From positions 62,001 to 126,000 of the forward strand of contig NZ_JARXZC010000017.1 of the NCBI RefSeq assembly GCF_029894335.1: a stretch of 64,000 nucleotides of DNA, given 5' to 3'. This stretch comes from Kitasatospora sp. MAP5-34. Lineage in GTDB: Bacteria > Actinomycetota > Actinomycetes > Streptomycetales > Streptomycetaceae. Made by a program: the position numbers and the translations under genes. The notes beneath the pieces were generated by a model. It was not told the DNA's origin. It worked only from the letters and a program-made list of their open reading frames with translations, and made no database searches. Below are positions 26,531 through 33,327 of this stretch, piece after piece. Every line of letters begins with the position of its first letter. Position 1 is the first letter of the stretch.

Positions 26531-27862
26531 GTGTCCGAGACCGCCGTCGACCTGAGCAGCGAGAGCAGCGACACCAGCGACACCAGCGAGACCGTGGAGA
26601 GCAGCGCCGACGTCATCGTGGTCGGCGCGGGTCCGGCCGGTGCGACCACCGCGTACTACCTGGCCCAGGCCGGGCTGGACGTCCTACTGCTGGAGAAGTC
26701 CGAGTTCCCGCGCGAGAAGGTCTGCGGTGACGGTCTGACGCCGCGTGCCACCAAGCAGCTGGTCGACATGGGCATCGACGTCTCGACCGACAACGGCTGG
26801 CTGCACAACAAGGGCCTGCGGATCATCGGCGGCGGCGTCCGGCTGGAGCTGGACTGGCCCGAGCTGTCCGCCTTCCCCGACTACGGCCTGGTCCGCAAGC
26901 GCGCCGACTTCGACGAGATCCTCGTCCGGCAGGCGCAGAAGGCGGGCGCGCGGCTGTACGAGCGCTGCAACGTCTCCGGCCCGGTGCTGGACGACCGGAC
27001 GGGCCGGATCGTCGGCGTGACGGCCAAGTTGGGCGAGGAGAAGCGTCCCGTCACCTTCCGCGCCCCACTGGTCGTCGCCGCCGACGGCAACTCGACCCGG
27101 CTCTCGCTCGCGATGGGCCTGCACCGGCGCGAGGACCGCCCGATGGGCGTCGCGTACCGGACGTACTTCACCTCGCCCCGACACGACGACGACTACCTCG
27201 AGTCCTGGCTGGAGCTCTGGGACACCCGGGGCGGCGAGAAGAAGCTGCTGCCCGGCTACGGCTGGATCTTCGGCATGGGCGACGGCACCTCCAACGTCGG
27301 CCTCGGCATCCTCAACTCCTCACCCGCGTTCGGCGAGCTGGACTGGCGTGAGGTGCTCAAGTCCTGGTGCGCCAACATGCCGGCCGAGTGGGGCTACACC
27401 CCCGAGAACATGACCGACCCGATCCGTGGCGCCGCCCTGCCGATGGCCTTCAACCGCCAGCCGCACTACACCCGTGGCCTGCTGCTGGTCGGCGACGCGG
27501 GCGGCATGGTCAACCCGTTCAACGGCGAGGGCATCGCCTATGCGATGGAATCCGGCCAGCTCGCGGCGGGCGTCATCGTCCAGGCCCACGCCCGCCTGAC
27601 CCCGGCCGGCCGCGAGAAGGCCCTCCAGGCGTACCCGGCCGTCCTCAAGGACGTCTACGGCGGCTACTACACCCTCGGCCGTGGCTTCGTGAAGCTGATC
27701 GGCAACCCCAAGATCATGCAGCTCGCCACCCAACGCGGCCTGACCCACCCGATCCTGATGAAGTTCGTCCTCAAGATGCTCGCCAACCTGACCGACCCCC
27801 AGGGCGGCGACGCGATGGACCGCATCATCAACGGGCTGGCCAAGGTCGCACCCGACGCATGA
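26531..27862 (+). CDS. menJ: Menaquinone/geranylgeranyl reductase family flavoprotein
   Basis: The protein has 443 residues. After a Ser/Thr/Glu-rich tail of about 25 residues comes an FAD-binding motif (VIVVGAGPAGATTAYYLAQ, GxGxxG at 32-37). EKVCGDGLTPRATKQL and LLLVGDAGGMVNPFNGEGI complete the geranylgeranyl-reductase-family FAD set. In actinobacteria this family (MenJ) saturates one or more isoprene units of the menaquinone tail. GTG 26531 has GGAG at 26517-26520. Its position after menG supports a menaquinone role, although lipid prenyl chains are a possible alternative substrate. Confidence 0.88.
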   Translation: MSETAVDLSSESSDTSDTSETVESSADVIVVGAGPAGATTAYYLAQAGLDVLLLEKSEFPREKVCGDGLTPRATKQLVDMGIDVSTDNGWLHNKGLRIIGGGVRLELDWPELSAFPDYGLVRKRADFDEILVRQAQKAGARLYERCNVSGPVLDDRTGRIVGVTAKLGEEKRPVTFRAPLVVAADGNSTRLSLAMGLHRREDRPMGVAYRTYFTSPRHDDDYLESWLELWDTRGGEKKLLPGYGWIFGMGDGTSNVGLGILNSSPAFGELDWREVLKSWCANMPAEWGYTPENMTDPIRGAALPMAFNRQPHYTRGLLLVGDAGGMVNPFNGEGIAYAMESGQLAAGVIVQAHARLTPAGREKALQAYPAVLKDVYGGYYTLGRGFVKLIGNPKIMQLATQRGLTHPILMKFVLKMLANLTDPQGGDAMDRIINGLAKVAPDA

Positions 27863-27894
27863 TGTGCAACGGGGTGGAGCAGTAGCGCCCATTG

Positions 27895-27928
27895 ACGCCA
27901 ATGCCTGCTGACCTGCAGGCATTGGCGT
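27895..27928 (+). terminator. Terminator after menJ
   Basis: A perfect 14-bp stem (27895-27908 with 27915-27928) has a 6-base loop and begins 32 bases after the menJ stop. Confidence 0.85.
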
Positions 27929-27953
27929 GGGTAGCGTGCTCGCAGCGCATGAA

Positions 27954-27999
27954 GCCGCCCACCCCGGGGGCCGGGAGTCGGTCCGGCAGGGTGGGCGGC
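27954..27999 (-). terminator. Terminator of the graspetide operon
   Basis: A perfect 11-bp stem (27954-27964 with 27989-27999) with a 24-base GC-rich loop lies 25 bases past the end of the - strand methyltransferase gene. Confidence 0.7.
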
Positions 28000-28024
28000 C
28001 CTGTGCTTGGTGTTCGCCGAAAGG

Positions 28025-29197
28025 TCAGAGGGGCCAGCGACTGACCGAGCCGTCGGGGGCGGCATAGCTGATGCTCTGCCCCGCAGTGGTTGCGTCGATG
28101 GTGAGCCACTCGCGGCGCGGGCGGTTCTGTCGGCGCCAGTGTTCGTGAGCGGCCTCGATCGACTTCCAGAGGTCGCGTGGACCCGTGGTCGTCACAGCGG
28201 GCGGCCCGTCCGCACGGTCACGGATGAAGGCGGCGGAGCTGTCCGCGTGGTCGTAGAGCGTGGTCACGTGCTGGCCGTCCACGAGCCGTCCGCGTCGCAC
28301 GGTGGTCGGATTCATGTGCAAGTGGGCCCAGAACGAGAACCCGTAGTCGTCGAGGACCCGGCCGCTGGTCTCGGTCGTGCGCTGGGCGCCGTCGATCTGA
28401 TCAGGCATGGCGAACAGGGGCTCGGGGCCGGACAACAACGGCATGAAGGCTGCTGGAGTGTGAAGAAATCGGCCGGCGGCACCGCCGTCGGGCAGCTTCG
28501 TCAGGCAGGCGACCGCACCCCCATCAAGGGTTCCCTTGATGGGGGCTACGATCACGCCGCCTGGTGCGCACTGGTCGAGCCAGGATTGCGGGATGCGGCG
28601 GACGGAGCAGGTCGCAATGATTCGGTCGAAGGGCCCACCGTCCGGCTGTCCAGCCGCACCGTCCCCCCGGAGCACCTTCGGTTCGAGCCCGGCCTCGCGC
28701 AGTCGAGTTCGCGCTGTCAGCACCAGCGGCGCGGTGTAGTCGATGGTGGTCACGTTCTCGGCACCGGCGAGATAGGACAAGAGCGCGGCGTTGTATCCGG
28801 TGCCGGTGCCGATCTCCAGCACCCGAGCACCGTGGTGAACGTCGAGTGCGTCAAGCATGTCAGCCATCAGGCTGGGCATGGTCGAGGACGATGTCGCCGC
28901 GCCGGTCCGGCCGTTGGGTGCGGCGTCTTCCGCGAGCATGCCGTCGACTTCGGTGATCAGCGCCTGGTCGGTGTAGACCTGACGCAGCCACTCGGCATCG
29001 GTGCCGTCTGTGACGCGCCATGGGACGTAGGCAGAGCCGACTCGGCGGTAGAACACCGGGACGAACGGGTGTCGGGGCACATTGAGGAATGCCTCGGCCA
29101 CGCGGGAGGACAGGACGATGCTGCCACGTTCGATCTCGGTCACGAGCTCGATCCGCGCGCGCATGAGGAGCTGCTCGTCGTCGAGAATTTCGATCAC
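28025..29197 (-). CDS. PIMT-like methyltransferase of the ATP-grasp peptide (graspetide) system
   Basis: The protein has 390 residues. The N-terminal half resembles protein-L-isoaspartate O-methyltransferase: SSSTMPSLMADML before the SAM motif VLEIGTGTGYNAALLS (residues 126-141), then an ENVTTIDY segment. The C-terminal 170 residues are an extension not found in repair enzymes. This is the architecture of the methyltransferase found with ATP-grasp peptide maturases; in fuscimiditide- and amycolimiditide-type pathways it methylates an Asp of the crosslinked peptide, which collapses to an aspartimide. GTG at 29197 overlaps the ligase stop (GTGA), so the two are coupled. The gene contains a 28-base near-perfect palindrome at 28518-28545. 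Confidence 0.88.
   Translation of the reverse strand: MIEILDDEQLLMRARIELVTEIERGSIVLSSRVAEAFLNVPRHPFVPVFYRRVGSAYVPWRVTDGTDAEWLRQVYTDQALITEVDGMLAEDAAPNGRTGAATSSSTMPSLMADMLDALDVHHGARVLEIGTGTGYNAALLSYLAGAENVTTIDYTAPLVLTARTRLREAGLEPKVLRGDGAAGQPDGGPFDRIIATCSVRRIPQSWLDQCAPGGVIVAPIKGTLDGGAVACLTKLPDGGAAGRFLHTPAAFMPLLSGPEPLFAMPDQIDGAQRTTETSGRVLDDYGFSFWAHLHMNPTTVRRGRLVDGQHVTTLYDHADSSAAFIRDRADGPPAVTTTGPRDLWKSIEAAHEHWRRQNRPRREWLTIDATTAGQSISYAAPDGSVSRWPL
28518..28545. repeat. Intragenic palindrome in the methyltransferase gene
   Basis: Two 13-base arms (28518-28530 and 28533-28545) are perfectly complementary around a 2-base centre. It encodes part of VAPIKGTLDGG. It could form a strong mRNA hairpin or may be a chance result of codon choice. 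Confidence 0.6.
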
Positions 29198-30165
29198 GCG
29201 TTGATTCCTTCCAGGTGGTCACAGATGGTGGCCGTGATGGGCAGGCCGGTTGCCTGCTCGACGAAGGCGTATTGCCCGTTGGGGTTGACCTCGAGAAACC
29301 ACCATTCGCCCGATGGCGTAACGACGAAGTCGAACGCGCCGTAAGGCAAGCCGAGTTGGGCGAGCATCCGTAGGACACCAGCGGCTACGGTGGGCGGGGG
29401 ATCGCACGACTTGCAGGTGAGACTGTCGTAGTCGCTGCGCCAGTCGACGCGGGCGGCCGCAGAGCCGGCGTGGATCTCGGCGGCGAACAGCCGTTGGCCA
29501 ACAACGGTTAGCCGTACCTCATACGCCTTGGGTACCCACTCTTGGAACAGATGAGCGGTGGTGGCGATATCGGGGTGCGGTAGATCGCTCGGCTGTAACA
29601 CGTTGGCATACACGGCAACTGAGTGACCGTCGACCGTCCCCCGGATTGGGGTGAACGGCTTGTAGACCACGGGCGCTCCGAGGCCGTCCGCGAACTGTTT
29701 GGCCGCATCGGGATCGTTGGTGATCAGCGTCCGGGGGACGCCGAGGCCGCACTCGATGGCTACGCGGAGCTGCAGGGGCTTGTACTCGGCGTCAGCAGCG
29801 CGGCCGGGAGGCGGGAGCCATCGGCACGGAAGCGCAGAGAGTAGGCCGCCGAACCCTCGTCGGGCCTCTGCGGTGGCCACTGCTCGGGCTTCGGGCGGCA
29901 TGTCGTCGGGGAACTCGGGGGATGTCGGGCGGCGGTAGTAGACCGCGCGGACCGTGGACAGGTCGAGTGCCCGACGGTCGGTCGTCAGCGTGCCGCGCCA
30001 GCCGGTCCCGTCGAGGCCGGCCGCAAGGGTCAGCCTCGACGGGAACCATGCCATGTCGGCCCGGAACACGGGCACAGCACGCCGGTTCAGTTCCTCGATC
30101 ACGAGATCCGCTGTCGGGTCGAACGTTCCCGTGATCACGAGGACAGCACCGGAAGTTGGCAGCAT
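29194..30165 (-). CDS. ATP-grasp ligase of a graspetide (omega-ester peptide) system
   Basis: The protein has 323 residues. ATP-grasp landmarks are VVYKPF (Lys169), FQEWVPKAYEVRLTVVG (Glu209) and GAFDFVVTPSGEWWFLEVNP with metal ligands near Asp279, Glu292 and Asn294. It matches the Streptomyces ribosomal-peptide maturase branch (MvdC/MvdD/TgmB relatives). It should phosphorylate Asp/Glu side chains of the precursor and join them to Thr/Ser hydroxyls as macrolactones. ATG 30165 begins one base after the precursor stop (TGACATG). Codon 190 is TTA (29596-29598), the rare bldA-dependent codon. Confidence 0.92.
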   Translation of the reverse strand: MLPTSGAVLVITGTFDPTADLVIEELNRRAVPVFRADMAWFPSRLTLAAGLDGTGWRGTLTTDRRALDLSTVRAVYYRRPTSPEFPDDMPPEARAVATAEARRGFGGLLSALPCRWLPPPGRAADAEYKPLQLRVAIECGLGVPRTLITNDPDAAKQFADGLGAPVVYKPFTPIRGTVDGHSVAVYANVLQPSDLPHPDIATTAHLFQEWVPKAYEVRLTVVGQRLFAAEIHAGSAAARVDWRSDYDSLTCKSCDPPPTVAAGVLRMLAQLGLPYGAFDFVVTPSGEWWFLEVNPNGQYAFVEQATGLPITATICDHLEGINA

Positions 30166-30166
30166 G

Positions 30167-30505
30167 TCAGTCGTTGCTGCTTCCGGGGTCGTCCGGCGCG
30201 TCCATCTCGCCGGTCGGCGCGGTCGGCCCGTACGTCTTCGGCGGGGCACTGGTCATGTAGACGCCGGATGGAAGGCCTTCGTACGTGCAGGTCTGGGAGT
30301 CCTCGTTGTATCCGATGTCAGCCGGCAGGATGCCGTCGGCACCGGTGACGGGGGAGAGGAAGCGGAAGGCGAACGGGGCCGGCCCCTGGAGGTCATCCAA
30401 CTCGGGCAGGGGCGTCGGGCCGGCCGTGCTTAGCGGCAGACGCGACTCGGGCCGGTCGAACACAAGATCGTGCGGGGTCTTGCGATCCATGGTTGTGGTA
30501 GGCAT
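30167..30505 (-). CDS. ATP-grasp-target RiPP precursor peptide (graspetide precursor)
   Basis: The protein has 112 residues and no membrane segment. A leader contains PFAFRFLSP (residues 44-52), the conserved recognition segment of this precursor family, followed by a YNEDSQTCTYEGLPSG stretch. The C-terminal 22 residues (91-112) combine three Thr (91, 95, 98) with acidic residues Glu100, Asp102, Asp105, Asp106 and Asp112, as expected for ester crosslinking. ATG at 30505 has GAGAGGGAAAG upstream. It is directly followed by the ATP-grasp and methyltransferase genes. The exact core boundary cannot be read from the sequence. Confidence 0.85.
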   Translation of the reverse strand: MPTTTMDRKTPHDLVFDRPESRLPLSTAGPTPLPELDDLQGPAPFAFRFLSPVTGADGILPADIGYNEDSQTCTYEGLPSGVYMTSAPPKTYGPTAPTGEMDAPDDPGSSND

Positions 30506-30776
30506 TGCTTTCCCTCTCATGGTTGATGGGGTGCATGTGCCATCCCCGCTCGCTGAGGGCGGGGAAGTCCTACTTGGTCTCGCGCGAGGGACCCCTGTCA
30601 TCGGCTGCATCACGACGAGGCTCGCCAGGCGCTCTGTCAGGCGGAGGTAGCTCCTATGGCGGAGTGGGGCGCCCGGGCGCGACCGATTCGCTGGTTGGCA
30701 TGGGTCCGGGGGGAGTTGAGGACACGGCGAAGCACCACCTCGCATCGGGCCGCCATCATCGGCAGCGCGTGCCGTT

Positions 30777-30806
30777 ACCGTAGACCCACTCTCCGTAAGG
30801 TAGCAA
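30777..30806 (-). promoter_or_regulatory. Candidate promoter of the graspetide operon
   Basis: On the - strand TTGCTA (30806-30801) and TACGGT (30782-30777) are 18 bases apart. It lies just after the DUF397 terminator and would give a leader of about 265 bases before the precursor ATG. Confidence 0.4.
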
Positions 30807-30818
30807 GACTGAAACGCA

Positions 30819-30850
30819 AGCAGCCCCCCGGGGGGAACCGGGGGGCTGCT
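30819..30850 (-). terminator. Terminator of the XRE/DUF397 operon
   Basis: A perfect 11-bp stem (30819-30829 with 30840-30850) with a 10-base loop that can itself pair with the arms lies 12 bases past the DUF397 stop. It should insulate the graspetide operon from upstream transcription. Confidence 0.8.
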
Positions 30851-30861
30851 GTTTTGGCAGG

Positions 30862-31053
30862 TCAGAGCAGGTGGTCGAACTCGCCTGCCTTGACGCCGAG
30901 CACGAAGGCGCGCAGGCGGGCCCGATCAGTGGTGACAATCTTGTCAGGGTCGAGTGACTCGCGGATGTGGATCATGTCGGCGTCGCCCTGTGCCAACTCG
31001 ACGGAGTTTCCGTCATTGCTGCCGCTGAAACTGGACTTCTGCCAGGTGAGCAT
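30862..31053 (-). CDS. DUF397 protein
   Basis: The protein has 63 residues and shows the DUF397 signature WQKSSFSGSNDGNSVELA, then IHIRESLDP and a C-terminal GEFDHL. In Streptomyces these small proteins act with an adjacent XRE/DUF5753 regulator (WhiJ-like systems) in developmental control. ATG 31053 begins 14 bases after the stop of the XRE gene, so the two form one operon directly upstream of the graspetide genes. Confidence 0.9.
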   Translation of the reverse strand: MLTWQKSSFSGSNDGNSVELAQGDADMIHIRESLDPDKIVTTDRARLRAFVLGVKAGEFDHLL

Positions 31054-31067
31054 TGCGCGATGGCCTT

Positions 31068-31952
31068 TCAGAGTTGGTACATGATGTGCTGGATCAGGCC
31101 CCATGAATCGCGCGCTGCGTGCGCACGAGGTGAGGTGCTCGCATCTACCGGAGGTAGGGAGATGCCACTCAGGTGGGCAAATGTCTTGCGGTACTCGGCT
31201 AGTTCAGCCTGGCTGCCAAGAAACTCTGACCTGTTCGGGTGATCGACGACCACGGTAGCAAGGTCGGCATGTCCAGGTTCGCAGATCAGAAACGGGCTCG
31301 GATACGGCGATGATTCCTCGACGGCCGACGGGAGGACCTGAATTTTCACATTCGGCAATGCCGCCATCTCCAGCAAGTGGATGAGCTGTTCGCGCATCTT
31401 CTGGGCGCCGGCGAAGCGCATGTGCAGGGCTGCCTCGTGAATTACGAACCGGAAGTCGGGAGCGCCGTCTTTGGTTAGCACAGACTGTCGCTCGTGCCGG
31501 AACTGCAGTGACATCTCCGGGTCGCTCACGGTTCTTCCGTACCGGTGCTCGTAGACCCTATTTGTGTACGCGGGTGTCTGTAGGAGTCCGGGCACGTAGA
31601 ACGTCTCGTAGTTGTGGACGCTCTGTGCGACGCCTTCCATCTCCGCGAGATCGAGCGAGAAGTCGGGCATCTGGTTTTTGTAGCTCGTCCACCAGCCTTT
31701 GCCGTCGCTGGCTCCCATGTCGATGAGGGCATCGACGTACGGGGCATCTGTGCAACCGCATGCCACGGCGAGGGCGCGGACTCGGCCCGCGTCCAAACTG
31801 GTTCGCGCAGCCTCGATATGACTCAGCTGCGGACTGCCCATGCCGACGCGCTCGGCCGCTTCCTTGACGGTGAGCCCGGCTTCTTCGCGCAGTCGACGAT
31901 ACTCAGCGCCGATGCGCCGTTGCCGCTCGCTGATCTGGGTCCTGAGTGCCAA
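31068..31952 (-). CDS. XRE-type helix-turn-helix regulator with DUF5753 domain (WhiJ/Scr1-like)
   Basis: The protein has 294 residues: an N-terminal XRE domain (RRLREEAGLTVKEAAERVG, then SHIEAAR) and a DUF5753 sensor domain (YVPGLLQTPAYT, FVIHEAALHMRF, QIQVLP-like KIQVLPSAVEES). No ATG fits the domain start. TTG at 31952, preceded by GGAAGGGAAGGG, gives LALRTQISERQRRIG and is the best choice. With the DUF397 gene it forms a two-gene regulatory operon that may control the graspetide cluster. Confidence 0.85.
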   Translation of the reverse strand: MALRTQISERQRRIGAEYRRLREEAGLTVKEAAERVGMGSPQLSHIEAARTSLDAGRVRALAVACGCTDAPYVDALIDMGASDGKGWWTSYKNQMPDFSLDLAEMEGVAQSVHNYETFYVPGLLQTPAYTNRVYEHRYGRTVSDPEMSLQFRHERQSVLTKDGAPDFRFVIHEAALHMRFAGAQKMREQLIHLLEMAALPNVKIQVLPSAVEESSPYPSPFLICEPGHADLATVVVDHPNRSEFLGSQAELAEYRKTFAHLSGISLPPVDASTSPRAHAARDSWGLIQHIMYQL

Positions 31953-32690
31953 GGCCCACCCTTCCCTTCCGTGATGGGTGCAGTCTCGCCCGAGGGTGAC
32001 CCCTGGCGCTACTTGCCCACCTGAAGCATGACGGGTGGGGCGCGCCAAGCCGAGAAGGGGTTGCAATGTTGAAACTCTATCTCTGCCGTAAGTGTTGCAT
32101 CGCTCACTGACGTCACGTCAGGAGGCCGGAAGTGCACCCCGGACGAGCACGACGGCTTGCACGTCCGGCCGAGGGTTGTGCCTGGTCGACCAACTCGCCG
32201 ACGAATGAGGAGTCGAAGAGATCGGGACGTACGGGAAGGCCGTGTGGGCGACCACGGCCGCCGTTGTGGCGACGGCAGCCTGACGCTCGCGGGCCGGCGG
32301 TGAGTGAAAGCCAGCCTTGCTGTCGGCCCGACCGACAAAGCATCTGGTGAACAAGGGAGGGTGACCGATGGCCAGTTGCGGGATTCCGCGCCGAAGGCGG
32401 TCCTAGTCGACCGTATGTCGTCCGACGCCTCGTTACCCGGGCTACATCGGGACATCCGCCCGTCCAGAGCTACGCCATCACCGACGCGCGATGCAACGGC
32501 CTGGAGCCTGACCGACGTTGTGTTCGGGAGGGGCATGGTGTCGTTGCGTGCGGTGGGGTCGGGGCCAATGAACACGCAGCTGCCGCCTGGCCCTTGGCGT
32601 ACGGGTCGGGTGTGATCGTGATCCCGAACCCTTCCGGGTGCGGCGAGCCTTCGCGTTGCCAGGCTTCGACGGCGTGCTCGCGGCAGAGGA
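31953..32690. other. Non-coding or eroded stretch between two DUF397 loci
   Basis: About 740 bases with lower GC and weaker codon bias than the flanks. Several short frames exist on both strands but none has both a ribosome site and a recognisable domain. A - strand frame near 32600-32700 reading CREHAVEAWQREGSPHPEG looks protein-like and may be a remnant of a lost small gene. Confidence 0.4.
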
Positions 32691-32888
32691 TCAGGCGGAG
32701 AAGTCGCCGCAGTGATCGAACTCGCCGTTTCGCGCACCAAGTAGGGAGCCCGCCCACTTCCGTGGCGTGGTGCGCACGATGACGTCCGCGGAGTCTGACT
32801 CGCGGACTTCAATGAAGCCGTCGACGGTTCGAATCTCGACGCACTCATTGGAGTTCCCGCTGAATGACGACTTCTGCCAGTCGCTCAT
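32691..32888 (-). CDS. Second DUF397 protein
   Basis: The protein has 65 residues with the family signature (WQKSSFSGNSNECVEIRTVD, then VRESDSADVIVRTTP and GEFDH). Its ATG at 32888 overlaps the stop of a 28-residue frame (ATGA). No XRE gene is directly attached to it, unlike the copy at 30862. Confidence 0.88.
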   Translation of the reverse strand: MSDWQKSSFSGNSNECVEIRTVDGFIEVRESDSADVIVRTTPRKWAGSLLGARNGEFDHCGDFSA

Positions 32889-32971
32889 CTTGGTTGCCAA
32901 CCTCTCAGGCCTTCCTTGATGCGGCGGATGAGGTCGCGGGCCGCGCTGGGACGGGATTCATCCGGGGTCAT
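32885..32971 (-). CDS. Tiny ORF coupled to the second DUF397 gene
   Basis: The frame encodes 28 residues (MTPDESRPSAARDLIRRIKE and eight more). Its start overlaps the stop of the upstream 69-codon gene and its stop overlaps the DUF397 start, both as ATGA. The double overlap argues for real translation. It is basic and probably helical; function unknown. Confidence 0.4.
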   Translation of the reverse strand: MTPDESRPSAARDLIRRIKEGLRGWQPR

Positions 32972-33177
32972 GTTTCGTCTTGCTTGGGAACCAGGAAGAA
33001 GGCGTCCCAGACCGCCGCCACCTGCGCATCCGGCGTTAGTTCGGCGGGGGCTTCGTCGTCCGGCCAGCGACTGGAGTCGATCGCGGCGATCTGCTCGTCC
33101 ATGTCGCGGAAGACGTTTCCACTCCGCAGGACGACGTGCTCGTTGTCGAGTGAGATGGAAAAGCGCTGCTTGACCAT
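32968..33177 (-). CDS. Small hypothetical protein upstream of the second DUF397 gene
   Basis: The protein has 69 residues, is acidic and soluble, and ends WDAFFLVPKQDET. The ribosome site before ATG 33177 is weak. Its stop overlaps the start of the 28-residue frame, making a three-gene overlapping string with DUF397. I do not recognise the family. Confidence 0.5.
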   Translation of the reverse strand: MVKQRFSISLDNEHVVLRSGNVFRDMDEQIAAIDSSRWPDDEAPAELTPDAQVAAVWDAFFLVPKQDET

Positions 33178-33283
33178 CTGCTGAGTGTATGGCGCCGGGT
33201 ACTGCCAGGCCGAGGAACACGGTTGTCCAGGTGGAGTTGGCCCATGGCTGAGCGGCCACTGCCGTCACCAGCCGCAAGAGTCG

Positions 33284-33320
33284 ACGGAGGGGGCGTGAGC
33301 AAAGCTCACGCCCCCTCCGT
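33284..33320. terminator. Terminator of the DHA2 efflux gene
   Basis: A perfect 17-bp stem (33284-33300 with 33304-33320) with loop AAA lies just past the - strand stop at 33328. Confidence 0.9.
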
Positions 33321-33327
33321 GCTGCTG

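Larger units (their letters stand above)
30506..30861. other. Leader/promoter region of the graspetide operon
   Basis: No gene is supported in these 356 bases. They contain the graspetide promoter candidate, a small 7-bp hairpin (30543-30549 with 30559-30565) about 40 bases upstream of the precursor start, and the terminator of the upstream DUF397 gene. Confidence 0.5.

Noticed and set aside
32820..32845. GGTTCGAATC-like tRNA T-loop sequence
   Set aside because: It lies within the DUF397 coding sequence and no cloverleaf arms can be formed around it. No tRNA gene was found anywhere in the window.
32009..32848. 279-codon - strand frame between the DUF397 loci
   Set aside because: Composition is Arg/Pro/Ser-rich with no domain, no ribosome site and overlap with the second DUF397 gene in another frame.
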